From Comamonas flocculans (GTDB taxonomy: Bacteria; Pseudomonadota; Gammaproteobacteria; Burkholderiales; Burkholderiaceae_C), in assembly GCF_007954405.1 (NCBI RefSeq), contig NZ_CP042344.1:1364001-1428000 (forward strand): a DNA stretch of 64,000 nucleotides. The letters are read 5' to 3'. The notes below the pieces were generated by a model. It saw nothing but the letters and a program-made list of their open reading frames with translations. It had not been told where the DNA came from and searched no databases. This document shows positions 47,494 to 56,287 of this stretch, in pieces. How positions within the stretch are numbered: position 1 is the first letter of the stretch; each line of letters starts with the position of its first letter. The position numbers and the translations under genes are program-made.

Positions 47494-48867
47494 TCAAGTA
47501 CTGGCGGGCAGACTCAGGCACATGCGCAAGCCGCCCAGCGGCGCAATGCCGGCGTGCACCTCGCCCCCATAGGTTTGCGCCAGCGAGCGCACGATGTCCA
47601 GCCCCAGGCCGGCGCCCCCGCGCGCGCCCTGCGTGTCGCTGCGCACATCGCCCAGTTGCACGCCGCGTTCGAACATGCGCTGGCGTTCGGCCTCGGGTAT
47701 GCCGGGACCATCGTCGTCGATGGTGAAGACAAGCTGGGCACCCTCGCAATGCACCGCCACCCGCACGCACGAGCGTGCCCACTTGCCGGCGTTGTCCAGC
47801 AGGTTTCCGAGCATTTCGTACAAGTCCTGCGCTTCACCCCGAAATTGCGCCGGCGGCACGCCATCGGCCAGTTCGAAGCGCAGTCCGCGACCCGCATACA
47901 GGCGCTGCATGGTGCGCAGCAGCGCCTGCAGCGGCGCGAGCACCGGTGTGGCCAGGCCCGTGGCGCGCACCGCTGCCGTTGCGCGCGCCCGCGCCAGGTG
48001 CCAGTCCACCTGCCGGCGGGCGCTTTGCACCTGCTCGCGCACCAGGAGGGCCAGCGCGCTGTCGTCCTGCTCGGCGGCGTTGGCGATGATGGCCAGCGGC
48101 GTGTTCACCGCGTGCGCGAGGTTGCCTGCCTGCGCGCGGGCCCGCTGCACCATCTCGGCGTTTTCAGCCAGCACGTGGTTGAACTCGGCCACCAGCGGCT
48201 GCAGCTCTTGTGGAAACTGCCCCGGGAGCTGTCCGCTTGCGCCCGCGCGCACCGCAGCCAGACGCTGGCGCAGCAGCGCCAGTGGCCGCAACGCCAGCTG
48301 TAGCTGCAGGGCAACGGCCAGCAACAGGCCAGTGGCGAGGATGGCGAGCGTGATCCACAACAAGTGGGCGAAGCGCGCAATCGGCTGCGCCACCAGCGCC
48401 TCATCGCCGGCCACCGTGACAAGCAAGGGCGGCGCATCTGCGTCGGGCAGCTCCAGCGTACGCGCTACCGCCAGCAGCGCATGGCCCTGGGCGTCGCTCA
48501 AATGCAAAACCTTGTCGCCCGTGGTCTTGCCCAATGCGGCAGGCAGCGCCAAGCTCTGATCCCAGAGCGAACGCGAACGCGCGATGGCGGCTTGCGGCTG
48601 CGCGCCCAAACGGTCGATCTGCCAGTACCAGCCCGAGAGCGGGGTGGAGAGCCTGGCGTCGCCCGCCATTGCGCCCAGCCTGGGCTCGCCATCCACCCAA
48701 TCGAGCGCGCCGCTCAACTGGTCGAGCTGCTGCACCAGCTGCGCCCGCCATTGCGCCATCACATGCTCGCGAAACAAGGCTGCCAAGCCCCAACCCGCCA
48801 CCGCAAGGGTAATGGCCACCCATGCGAGCGTGCCCACCAGCAGGCGCCAGCGCAGTGAACCTTTCAT
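47494..48867 (-). CDS. PhoQ-like sensor histidine kinase
   Basis: A 457-residue membrane kinase. TM1 near 10-30 and TM2 near 165-187 enclose a ~135-residue periplasmic sensor. A HAMP-like linker (LALRPLALLRQRLAAVRAG) leads to an H box of the PhoQ type, QAGNLAHAVNTPLAIIANAA, and a HATPase_c with NLLDNAGKWA (N box), DDDGPGIP (G1) and GGAGLGLDIVRSLA. Its ATG overlaps the regulator stop by 4 bp, so the two are coupled. Likely senses the envelope, as PhoQ family members do, but the ligand is unknown. Confidence 0.93.
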   Translation of the reverse strand: MKGSLRWRLLVGTLAWVAITLAVAGWGLAALFREHVMAQWRAQLVQQLDQLSGALDWVDGEPRLGAMAGDARLSTPLSGWYWQIDRLGAQPQAAIARSRSLWDQSLALPAALGKTTGDKVLHLSDAQGHALLAVARTLELPDADAPPLLVTVAGDEALVAQPIARFAHLLWITLAILATGLLLAVALQLQLALRPLALLRQRLAAVRAGASGQLPGQFPQELQPLVAEFNHVLAENAEMVQRARAQAGNLAHAVNTPLAIIANAAEQDDSALALLVREQVQSARRQVDWHLARARATAAVRATGLATPVLAPLQALLRTMQRLYAGRGLRFELADGVPPAQFRGEAQDLYEMLGNLLDNAGKWARSCVRVAVHCEGAQLVFTIDDDGPGIPEAERQRMFERGVQLGDVRSDTQGARGGAGLGLDIVRSLAQTYGGEVHAGIAPLGGLRMCLSLPAST

Positions 48868-49538
48868 GCGCCGCTGGCCGCAGGCTCCACCAGGCGATAG
48901 CCCAGCCCGCGCACGGTTTCTATGCAGCCTTCGGGCAGCTTCTTGCGCAGGCGCGCGATAAAGACTTCGATGGTGTTGGAGTCGCGGTCCTCATCGAGCG
49001 GGTACAGGTGCTCGGAGAGTTCGGTGCGCGAGAGCACCTGCCCCTTCTTCTGCATCAAAAGCGCGAGCAGCTTGAACTCGTGGCTGGTCAGTGCCAGCGG
49101 TTGGCCAGCCACCGCCGCGCGGGCGCTGCGGGTATCGAGTGCGATCTCGCCGCACTGCCACTGGCTGCTCGCGTGCCCCGTCTGGCGGCGCAGGAGGGCA
49201 CGCAGTCGCGCCTGCAGCTCCTGCATGTGAAAGGGCTTGGCCAGGTAGTCGTCGGCGCCGGCATCCATGCCCTCCACCTTCTCCTGCCAGCTGCCGCGCG
49301 CGGTGAGGATGAGCACCGGCATCCGTCGCCCCGTGCTGCGCCAGCGGCGCAGCACCGAGAGGCCGTCCATCTGCGGCAGGCCCAGGTCGAGTACCACGGC
49401 GTCGAAATTCTCGGCGTCGCCCAGGTAATGCGCCTCGCGGCCATCGCCGGTCTCCTCGACCGTGTGACCGGCATCGCGCAGCGCCTGCACGAGTTGCTCG
49501 CGCAGCACGGGCTCGTCTTCCACCACCAGGAGGCGCAT
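48864..49538 (-). CDS. PhoP-like OmpR-family response regulator
   Basis: A 224-residue regulator with receiver (VVEDEPVLREQL, acceptor D51 in VVLDLGLP, K in LAKPF) and C-terminal winged helix (LTSHEFKLLALLMQKKGQVLSRTEL...EVFIARLRKKL). Its stop overlaps the PhoQ-like kinase start, and its ATG shares the TGATG junction with the PepSY gene, so the three form one coupled operon. Target promoters may include the divergent TetR-export operon (inference). Confidence 0.94.
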   Translation of the reverse strand: MRLLVVEDEPVLREQLVQALRDAGHTVEETGDGREAHYLGDAENFDAVVLDLGLPQMDGLSVLRRWRSTGRRMPVLILTARGSWQEKVEGMDAGADDYLAKPFHMQELQARLRALLRRQTGHASSQWQCGEIALDTRSARAAVAGQPLALTSHEFKLLALLMQKKGQVLSRTELSEHLYPLDEDRDSNTIEVFIARLRKKLPEGCIETVRGLGYRLVEPAASGA

Positions 49539-49882
49539 CAGTGCCTGTCCCTGTCCTTGCGTTTGACCTTGAGCACCCGGCCATCAACCGCATCCACCAC
49601 CAGCTTGGCCACACGGCCGTCGGCTTGCAGCAGGCGGATTTCGTAGATGAAGCGACCATGCTCACGCTCGAATTCAACCTTGAGCACCTGGCCGGAGAAA
49701 CCCTCCTGCTGCATTCTGGCAAGCACCTCGGCGAGCGGCAACACCTGGCCGCTGGTCAGCGCCTGGCGCGCGCGTTCGTGGTCGTCATCGCCTGCGAGCA
49801 AAACCCCCGAGCCGCCGAGCGCAGCCAGCAGCAGGCCAGCCAAGGCAAGGCGGCGAAGGAGGGGAAAGCGCATGGTGTTCAT
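49538..49882 (-). CDS. PepSY domain periplasmic protein
   Basis: A 114-residue protein: signal peptide ending LAG near residue 31, then a PepSY domain with VLARMQQEGFSGQVLKVEFER and IYEIRLLQADGRVAKLVVDAVDGRVL, a protease-inhibitor-like fold found with two-component systems. ATG 49882 is chosen over the extended frame to 49969. The last basic residues KVKRKDRDRH are typical of the family. It precedes the PhoP/PhoQ-like genes with a 1-bp overlap and is divergent from the TetR gene. Confidence 0.9.
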   Translation of the reverse strand: MNTMRFPLLRRLALAGLLLAALGGSGVLLAGDDDHERARQALTSGQVLPLAEVLARMQQEGFSGQVLKVEFEREHGRFIYEIRLLQADGRVAKLVVDAVDGRVLKVKRKDRDRH

Positions 49883-49944
49883 GGCTGCAATGTATAGCGC
49901 GCCATCCATGAACCGGGCATGAACGACGATAGTGCGTGCGTCGC

Positions 49945-49988
49945 TTGACAGCTTAGCTCGGCGCCACATAAGATAGTAATAATTTACT
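49945..49988 (+). promoter_or_regulatory. Predicted promoter and palindromic operator of the TetR-export operon
   Basis: TTGACA at 49945-49950 is followed after 18 bp by TAAGAT at 49969-49974. The palindrome AGTAA-TAAT-TTACT (49975-49988) lies directly downstream, in an AT-rich patch that stands out in this GC-rich region. The ATG of the TetR gene is at 50005. The palindrome is a reasonable TetR autoregulatory operator. Confidence 0.65.
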
Positions 49989-50004
49989 TTCTTTCAGCAA
50001 TGCG

Positions 50005-50616
50005 ATGAGCACTTCCGGTCAATACCTTTCCGCCAACGAACGGCGCGCCGCCACCGTCGAGGCGGTGATCGAACTGGCGGGCCAGCACAATCCGAGCGAG
50101 ATCTCCACCACCGCGATCGCCAGGCACATGGGCGTGACCCAGGGTGCGCTATTCAAGCACTTCCCCACCAAGGAAGCGATTCTCGAAGCCGTCATGGGCT
50201 GGGTGGCCGAGCGGCTGCTGGCGCGCGTGGACAAGGCGATTGCCGCCACGCCCTCGCCGCTCGCTGCGCTGGAGGCCGTGTTCATGACGCATGTGCGCTT
50301 CATCGTCGAGCACCCCGGCGTGCCGCGCATGCTGTTTGGCGAGCTGCAGCGCGCCGAGGCCAGCGCGCCCAAACGCGCGGCGCAGACCCTGATCCAGCAC
50401 TATGGCGAGCGCCTGCAGCGCCTGATCATCAAGGGCAAGCAGCAGGGCGAGATCGGCGCACACGTTGACAACCAGGCCGCGGCGTTGCTCTTTGTCGGCA
50501 CGGTGCAGGGGTTGGTGATGCAGTCCATGCTGGCAGGCGACGTGCGCCAGATGCGCACCCAGGCACCCGGCGTGTTCCTGCTCTACCGCCACGCCATGAC
50601 CGGAGCCGCGCAATGA
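50005..50616 (+). CDS. TetR-family transcriptional regulator
   Basis: A 203-residue TetR-family repressor. Helix-turn-helix at about residues 20-60 (VIELAGQHNPSEISTTAIARHMGVTQGALFKHFPTKEAIL). The C-terminal ligand-binding region is helical (LEAVFMTHVRFIVEHPG...). It is the first gene of the export operon and its stop overlaps the adaptor start (ATGA, 4 bp). It likely represses its own operon through the palindrome at 49975-49988. Confidence 0.93.
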   Translation: MSTSGQYLSANERRAATVEAVIELAGQHNPSEISTTAIARHMGVTQGALFKHFPTKEAILEAVMGWVAERLLARVDKAIAATPSPLAALEAVFMTHVRFIVEHPGVPRMLFGELQRAEASAPKRAAQTLIQHYGERLQRLIIKGKQQGEIGAHVDNQAAALLFVGTVQGLVMQSMLAGDVRQMRTQAPGVFLLYRHAMTGAAQ

Positions 50617-51764
50617 ACTTCGCCCTGCCCAAGCGCCGCACGCTGGCGCTGTTTGCCGTGCTGCTGCCCCTGGCCGCCCTGCTGGCCTGGGTGGCGCTGC
50701 GTTCGGGACCCATGGCGCCGGTACAGGTCACGCAGGCCAGGGTAGAGAGCGCTCAGCTTGCCCCGGCGCTTTTTGGCATAGGCACTGTGGAGGCGCGCCA
50801 CACCACGCGCCTGGGGCCCACCGTGGCCGCGCGCGTCAAGTACCTCGATGTGGATGTGGGTGATGTGGTGCGCGCCGGGCAAGTGCTTGGTGAAATGGAG
50901 CCGGTGGACTTGGACGAGCGCCTGCAAGCCCTGCAGGCGCTGCGCAAGCGCAGCCAAGCCGCCCTGCGCGAGGCCACTGCGCGCCGGGGTTTTGCCAGCG
51001 CGCAAGCCGAGCGCTACGCCCAGTTGCTGGCCGCGCATTCCACCAGCGAAGAGCTGCTGCTCACGAAGCGCCAGGAGTTGGCCGTGGCCGATGCCGTCCT
51101 GGCTGCGGCGCGCGAAGACCTTGTCCGCACCACGGCAGACATCGCCGCGCTGCGCGCCCAGCGCGGCCAGCTGCGCCTCGTGGCAAACAAGGACGGCATC
51201 GTGAGCGCGCGCGAAGCAGAACCCGGCAGCACCGTGGTGGCCGGTCAAGCGGTGCTGGAGGTGATCGCCCCGGCCAGCCTCTGGATCAATCTGCGGCTCG
51301 ATCAGATCAGCGCCGCAGGGCTTGCGCCGGGGCTGCCCGCGCAGATACGCCTGCGCTCGCGCCGCAGCGAACCACTCACCGGTCGCGTGCTGCGCGTGGA
51401 GCCCAAGGCCGATGTGGTGACCGAGGAGCTGCTGGCCAAGGTGGTGTTCGAGCAACTGCCCACGCCGTTGCCGCCGCTGGGCGAACTCGCCGAGGTCACG
51501 CTGCAATTGCCTGCGCTGGCGGCCACGCCGGTGCTGCCCAACGCCGCGCTGCACCACCGGCGCGGTGAAACCGGAGTGTGGCAAGTGGCCGATGGCCGGG
51601 CGCGCTTCGTACCCGTGAAAACCGGCCGCAGCGATCTGCAGGGACGCGTGCAGATCGTGGCGGGCTTGCAAGCCGAGGACACTGTCATCGTGCACAGCGA
51701 ACGCGCGCTGACCGACGAGCGCCGCGTGCAGCAGGTGACGCGCATCGCCGGGGTGCAACCGTGA
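50613..51764 (+). CDS. HlyD-type periplasmic adaptor of an ABC export system
   Basis: A 383-residue membrane-fusion protein with an N-terminal TM (LALFAVLLPLAALLAWVAL), a lipoyl half-domain (TVEARHTTRLGPTVAARVKYLDVDVGDVVRAGQVLG), a coiled-coil hairpin and the second lipoyl half with VANKDGIVSAREAEPGSTVVAGQ. A C-terminal barrel follows. Start ATG 50613 overlaps the TetR stop; its stop overlaps the permease GTG start by 4 bp. It is the adaptor of a DevBCA/MacAB-like tripartite exporter with the ATPase and outer-membrane factor downstream. Confidence 0.93.
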   Translation: MNFALPKRRTLALFAVLLPLAALLAWVALRSGPMAPVQVTQARVESAQLAPALFGIGTVEARHTTRLGPTVAARVKYLDVDVGDVVRAGQVLGEMEPVDLDERLQALQALRKRSQAALREATARRGFASAQAERYAQLLAAHSTSEELLLTKRQELAVADAVLAAAREDLVRTTADIAALRAQRGQLRLVANKDGIVSAREAEPGSTVVAGQAVLEVIAPASLWINLRLDQISAAGLAPGLPAQIRLRSRRSEPLTGRVLRVEPKADVVTEELLAKVVFEQLPTPLPPLGELAEVTLQLPALAATPVLPNAALHHRRGETGVWQVADGRARFVPVKTGRSDLQGRVQIVAGLQAEDTVIVHSERALTDERRVQQVTRIAGVQP

Positions 51765-52972
51765 TTTCGCTCGCCGGGCGCGACATCCTGCACAGCTGGG
51801 GCAAGTTCATCTTCACCGGTTTCGGCTTGGGCCTCTTGATCGGCGTCACGCTGGTGATGGCAGGTGTCTACCGCGGCATGGTGGACGACGGCCAGGCGCT
51901 GCTGGACAACAGCGGCGCCGACCTCTGGGTCGTGCAGCAGGGCACGCTGGGGCCCTACGCGGAATCGTCCAGCCTCGCCGACGACGCCTGGCGCCAGGTG
52001 AGAGCACTGCCCGGCGTGGCGCGCGCCGCCAACGTCACCTACTTCACCATGCAGGTGCGCAAGGAAGGCGATGCAGACGACACGCGCGCCACGGTGGTGG
52101 GCATTGCCGCCGATGAGGCCGCAGGCACGCCCGGCTGGCCGCCGTATCTGGTGGCCGGGCGGCAAATCACGCGCGGGCACTACGAAGCGGTGGCCGACAT
52201 CGCGAGCGGTTTTCGCCTGGGCGACGTGCTCGCCATTCGCCGCCACCGCTACGAGGTGGTAGGACTGACCCGGCGCATGGTGTCTTCCAGCGGCGACCCC
52301 ATGGTTTTCATCCCGCTGAAAGACGCGCAGCAGGCGCAGTTCCTGAAGGACAACGACGCCATCCTCGCCGCCCGCCGGCGCAGCGCAGCCAACCCGGCGT
52401 TCAATCGCCCGGGCGTGCCCGGCCTGCTGGAGGCGATCAACGCCAGCCAATCGGCCAGCACCTCGGTCAACGCCATCCTGGTACGCCTGGCAGCCGGCGC
52501 CAGCCCCGAGGCCACGGCCAGCGCGATCGAGCGCAGCACGCAGCTCAGCGTGCACACCCGCGCGCGGATGCAGGACATCCTGGTGAGCAAGCTGATTGCC
52601 ACCTCGGCCAAGCAGATCGGCATGTTTCTCGCCATCCTCGCCATCGTGAGCGCGGCCATCGTCGCTTTCATCATCTACACGCTCACCATGGACAAGATCC
52701 GCGAGATCGCGGTGCTCAAGCTCATAGGCACCAAGAACCGCACCATCGCCGCCATGATCCTGCAGCAGGCGCTGGCGCTGGGCATGATCGGTTTTGCCGT
52801 GGGCAAGATCAGCGCCAGCTGGTCGGCGCCCATCTTTCCCAAGTACGTGCTCTTGATTGCACAGGATTCGGTGATCGGCTTCTTCGCGGTGATGGCCATT
52901 TGTGCGCTCGCCAGCGTGGTGGCCATCCGCATGGCGCTGCGCGTGGACCCCGCAGAAGCCATCGGAGGCTGA
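51761..52972 (+). CDS. DevC/FtsX-type ABC export permease
   Basis: A 403-residue permease starting at GTG 51761 (GTGA overlap with the adaptor stop). TM1 is near residue 18-40 (FIFTGFGLGLLIGVTLVMAGVY), then a ~240-residue periplasmic domain with a DevC-like GADLWVVQQGTLGP, and three C-terminal TMs with the FtsX domain around KQIGMFLAILAIVSAAIVAFIIYTLTMDKIREIAVLK. It belongs to the MacB/DevC family of mechanotransmission exporters, which drive substrate out via a TolC partner. The transported substrate is unknown. Confidence 0.92.
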   Translation: MISLAGRDILHSWGKFIFTGFGLGLLIGVTLVMAGVYRGMVDDGQALLDNSGADLWVVQQGTLGPYAESSSLADDAWRQVRALPGVARAANVTYFTMQVRKEGDADDTRATVVGIAADEAAGTPGWPPYLVAGRQITRGHYEAVADIASGFRLGDVLAIRRHRYEVVGLTRRMVSSSGDPMVFIPLKDAQQAQFLKDNDAILAARRRSAANPAFNRPGVPGLLEAINASQSASTSVNAILVRLAAGASPEATASAIERSTQLSVHTRARMQDILVSKLIATSAKQIGMFLAILAIVSAAIVAFIIYTLTMDKIREIAVLKLIGTKNRTIAAMILQQALALGMIGFAVGKISASWSAPIFPKYVLLIAQDSVIGFFAVMAICALASVVAIRMALRVDPAEAIGG

Positions 52973-52973
52973 C

Positions 52974-53684
52974 ATGAGCCAGGACAAAGGCATATACATA
53001 GCCGGCCTGTCCAAGCGCTACGGCTCGGGCGACTCGGCCGTGCTTGCACTCAAGGACGTGAACATGCACGTGGCACCCGGCGAAGTGGTGGGACTGATCG
53101 GCCCCTCGGGCTCGGGCAAGAGCACGCTGCTCAAATGCCTGGGCGCGGTGACGGACCCGACGACAGGACGCATGGCGCTGGGCAACGAGACCATTTTCGA
53201 CAACGGCTGGAAGGTACGCGAGTTGCGCGCGCTGCGCCGCGACAAGATCGGCTTCGTGTTTCAGGCGCCCTACCTGATTCCGTTTCTGGACGTGCTGGAC
53301 AACGTGGCGCTGCTGCCCATGCTTGCGGGCGTGCCCAATGCCCAGGCACGCGGGCGGGCCATGGAGTTGCTTACCGCGCTGGACGTGCAGCACCGCGCAA
53401 GTGCCATGCCGGCCCTGCTCTCGGGCGGCGAGCAGCAGCGCGTGGCGATTGCACGCGGCCTGATCAACCGCCCGCCGGTGATCCTGGCCGACGAGCCCAC
53501 GGCGCCGCTCGATTCCGAGCGGGCCATGGCCGTGGTGCGCATCCTGAACGCGATGGCGCAGCGCTACCAGACTGCCGTAGTCGTGGTCACGCACGACGAA
53601 AAAATCATCCCCACCTTCAAACGCATTTACCACATCCGCGACGGCGTCACGCACGAAGAGGCGGGTGAAGGAAGGAGCTGCTGA
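52974..53684 (+). CDS. ABC export ATPase (LolD/MacB-like)
   Basis: A 236-residue ATPase with Walker [12 protein letters not shown] (about 42-52), signature [16 protein letters not shown], and Walker [15 protein letters not shown], which has PLD instead of the common GALD. It begins 1 bp after the permease stop and ends overlapping the outer-membrane factor start (TGATG). It energises the adaptor-permease-OMF export complex. Confidence 0.94.
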   Translation: MSQDKGIYIAGLSKRYGSGDSAVLALKDVNMHVAPGEVVGLIGPSGSGKSTLLKCLGAVTDPTTGRMALGNETIFDNGWKVRELRALRRDKIGFVFQAPYLIPFLDVLDNVALLPMLAGVPNAQARGRAMELLTALDVQHRASAMPALLSGGEQQRVAIARGLINRPPVILADEPTAPLDSERAMAVVRILNAMAQRYQTAVVVVTHDEKIIPTFKRIYHIRDGVTHEEAGEGRSC

Positions 53685-55132
53685 TGCCCCGGTTTCCAAG
53701 CTCCCTGACGGCCGTGCTGGCTGCTGCCGCGCTCGCGGGCTGCGCCAGTACCACCGCCCCGTTTACCCGGCCCGCCGCACCCACGGTGCAAAGCTACACG
53801 CCCACTGCCAATGAAGCGACAGCCCCTGCGGCCAGCGGCGCGCAGCGAATCATCGTCGTGCAGGCGCCTGAGTCAGCATGGTGGCGGGCGCTGCAATCGC
53901 CCGATCTCGACGACCTGATCGAACAGGCTTTGAAGGCCAGCCCCACGCTGGCTGCCGCCCAGGCGCTGCTCACCCAGGCGCAAGCGCGGCAACAGGCCCA
54001 GGCGGACAGCATGCAGATGCCGCAGGTCGACGCCGGCCTTGGCATGCAGCAGCAACGCGCCACCGGTGCCTCCCAGGGCCAAGAGGGCACGGGGCGTGAA
54101 TTTGGCCTGTACAGCGCCAGCGTAGGCGTGCGCTATCAGTTCGATCTTTCGGGTGTGCAGGGCCATACCCTGCAGCAACTCGCCGACCGCACCGCCTGGC
54201 GCCGCCATGAGCTTGACGCCGCACGCCTGATGCTTGCCGGGCAGATTGCGCAGGCCGCCATCACCCGCGCACGCCTTGCAGCGCAGGTCGAAGCCAGCGA
54301 TGCGCTGCTCTCTGGCCAATTGCGGCAGTTGCACCTGGCGCATGAGCGCCAACGCCTGGGCCAGGCCCTGCCCGACGAGGCGCTGGCGCTCGCCACCCAG
54401 GCCGAGCAAACCCGCGCCAGCCTGCCGCCGCTGCGCCGCCAGTTGCAGCAAACCGAGCACCTGCTGGCGCTGCTCTGCGGGCAGGCGCCGGGCACGGCGC
54501 AAGTGCCCGCCTTCGTGCTGGCCGATTTCACGCTGCCCGCCGAGCTGCCGCTGCTCGTGCCCTCCGCACTCGTGCGCCAGCGCCCCGACATTCAGGCCAG
54601 CGAGGCGCTGCTGCACGCCGCACACGCCGAACACGGCGCCGCCGTGGCCCGGCGCTACCCGCAGCTCACGCTCAGCGCCAGTCTGGGCAGCCAGGCGCTT
54701 GCCGCCGGGGCCTTGTTTGGCGGTGCCTCAGCGGTCTGGGCGCTGGGCGCGCAGCTGAGCGCGCCCTTGTTCAACGCTGCGCAGCCCTCCGAAGAGCAAG
54801 CCGCGATGGCGGCGCTGGATGCCGCCAGCGCCAACTACCAGAGCGTGGTGCTGCAGGCACTGCGCGAGGTGGCCGACGTGCTGCGCGCCATCGAGCACGA
54901 CGCACAGACCGAGCAGGCGCTGATGAGCGCCGACGCCAGCGCGCGCCAGAGCGTGCAGCTGGCCGAAGAGCGCCTGCGCCTGGGCGCAGTGAGTGAAGTG
55001 CAGTTGTTGATAGCACAGCAGCAGGCGCAGCAAAGCGCCCTGCAACGGGTGGCCGCGCAGGCCCAGCGCCTGAGCGACAGCGTAGCGCTGTACCAGGCCA
55101 TTGGAGCGACAAGCGCTCGCACGCCCGGGTAA
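53684..55132 (+). CDS. NodT-family outer-membrane factor lipoprotein (TolC-like)
   Basis: A 482-residue outer-membrane efflux protein. Lipobox LAGC at residues ~17-20 marks it as an OM lipoprotein of the NodT/OprM type. Two repeats of the OEP domain are seen (SPDLDDLIEQALKASPTLAAAQALLTQAQARQQAQ; ALVRQRPDIQASEALLHAAHAEHGAAVARRYPQLTLSASLG). It gives the complete tripartite exporter in one operon. It overlaps the ATPase stop by 1 bp and is followed by ~100 bp before the second GDYYY protein. Confidence 0.93.
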   Translation: MPRFPSSLTAVLAAAALAGCASTTAPFTRPAAPTVQSYTPTANEATAPAASGAQRIIVVQAPESAWWRALQSPDLDDLIEQALKASPTLAAAQALLTQAQARQQAQADSMQMPQVDAGLGMQQQRATGASQGQEGTGREFGLYSASVGVRYQFDLSGVQGHTLQQLADRTAWRRHELDAARLMLAGQIAQAAITRARLAAQVEASDALLSGQLRQLHLAHERQRLGQALPDEALALATQAEQTRASLPPLRRQLQQTEHLLALLCGQAPGTAQVPAFVLADFTLPAELPLLVPSALVRQRPDIQASEALLHAAHAEHGAAVARRYPQLTLSASLGSQALAAGALFGGASAVWALGAQLSAPLFNAAQPSEEQAAMAALDAASANYQSVVLQALREVADVLRAIEHDAQTEQALMSADASARQSVQLAEERLRLGAVSEVQLLIAQQQAQQSALQRVAAQAQRLSDSVALYQAIGATSARTPG

Positions 55133-55234
55133 AACCTGCCTGAGTGGCAGATGAACGGGTAATGAACGCCCACTTCAGCGTTGGTTCACCACCGGCCACG
55201 CACACTGGCCTTCAACCTGTTCAAGGAGTGTGCA

Positions 55235-55555
55235 ATGAACCGACGTACCAGAACCACCGCCGCCGCCCTGACCGCCGCCGCCCTGACCGCCGCCGCCCTG
55301 ACCGCCGCCGTGCTCGCCGGCAACGCGCTGGCGGGCGACCACCACCGCGCAAAACACCAGCGCCACGATGCGCCGCACACACACATCGCCACCGGCCCCT
55401 GGCAAGCCGTGGCGCACGAGGCCGCATCCGGCGAGATCGGCCACGGCTGGCAGTATTTTCACGACCCGGTGTCGCTGCACTCGGTGGTCATCAGCCCCGA
55501 GGGCGACTACTACTACGGCCGGGGCCAAGGGCTGCGCTGGATTGCCTCCGCCTAA
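55235..55555 (+). CDS. Small periplasmic protein of the GDYYY family (paralogue 2)
   Basis: A 106-residue protein whose C-terminal ~55 residues match paralogue 1 at 46941: GEIGHGWQYF, VVISPEGDYYY and GRGQGLRWIAS. The signal peptide ends ALAG; its h-region is a 15-bp DNA tandem repeat (LTAAA x3). Unlike paralogue 1, there is no lipobox, so it should be soluble in the periplasm. A Shine-Dalgarno AAGGAG precedes ATG 55235. It lies at the far end of the export operon. Function unknown. Confidence 0.7.
   Translation: MNRRTRTTAAALTAAALTAAALTAAVLAGNALAGDHHRAKHQRHDAPHTHIATGPWQAVAHEAASGEIGHGWQYFHDPVSLHSVVISPEGDYYYGRGQGLRWIASA
55268..55312 (+). repeat. Three-unit 15-bp tandem repeat in a signal peptide
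   Basis: The unit CTGACCGCCGCCGCC occurs three times in tandem (55268-55282, 55283-55297, and 55298-55312, the last ending GTG instead of GCC). It encodes LTAAA repeats in the hydrophobic core of the signal peptide. Replication slippage would add or remove five residues without breaking the frame. Confidence 0.85.
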
Positions 55556-55669
55556 GCCCTCTGGGGTGCGCGCTGCACGACACACATCCCGTGAATGGCC
55601 AATGAACGACAAGTCCGAACGCATTCACCACCCGCTGCGCACGATGCGCTGCATTCAAGCCGCACGAAC

Positions 55670-56287
55670 ATGAACCCATCGGAGTACCCCCTGCGCACCT
55701 CGCACCCGCCGCGCACGCATTACCCGGGCGCACTCATCGCCCTGCACTGGCTCACGCTGGCGCTGCTGCTTGCGGTGTACGCGCTGATCGAATGGCACGA
55801 CGCCCTGCCCAAGACCAGCGGGCTGCGCGCGCTGGCCAAGCACTGGCACGAAATGATGGGCCTCGCCGTGCTGGTCGTGGCGCTGGTGCGCCTGCCGCTG
55901 CGCCTGCTGCTGGGCGCACCCCCGCAGCTGTCCGGCCCGCAGTGGCAGCGCAGGGCGGCGCTCGCGATGCACTGGCTGCTGTACCTGTTCCTGCTCTGCA
56001 CGCCGCTGCTGGGCTGGCTGTATCTGAGCGCCAAGGGCACGCCTGTCCCCTTCTTTGGTCTGCAGCTGCCCGCGCTGATCGCACCCGACAAGCTGCTCGC
56101 GCCCGGCGTCAAGGAGATCCATGAAGCCATCGCCACCGCGGGCTACTGGCTCATCGGCGGGCATGCGGCGGCGGCGCTGATGCACCACTGGCTGCTGGGC
56201 GATGCCACGCTCGCGCGCATGAGCCCAAAGGCCATGCGCGGTGGTGAACGCATCTGTGGGCCGCGCGGTGTTTACCGCAGGGAATAG
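55670..56287 (+). CDS. Cytochrome b561 (di-heme membrane protein)
   Basis: A 205-residue inner-membrane protein of the bacterial cytochrome b561 family. Four TM helices with heme-ligand histidines in IALHWLTLALLL, AKHWHEMMGLAVLV, AMHWLLYLFLL and IGGHAAAALMHHWLL. It would carry electrons between quinol and periplasmic partners. ATG 55670 is chosen since the longer frame to 55595 adds non-conserved residues. The C-terminus overlaps the convergent NlpC/P60 gene by 16 bp. Confidence 0.93.
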   Translation: MNPSEYPLRTSHPPRTHYPGALIALHWLTLALLLAVYALIEWHDALPKTSGLRALAKHWHEMMGLAVLVVALVRLPLRLLLGAPPQLSGPQWQRRAALAMHWLLYLFLLCTPLLGWLYLSAKGTPVPFFGLQLPALIAPDKLLAPGVKEIHEAIATAGYWLIGGHAAAALMHHWLLGDATLARMSPKAMRGGERICGPRGVYRRE

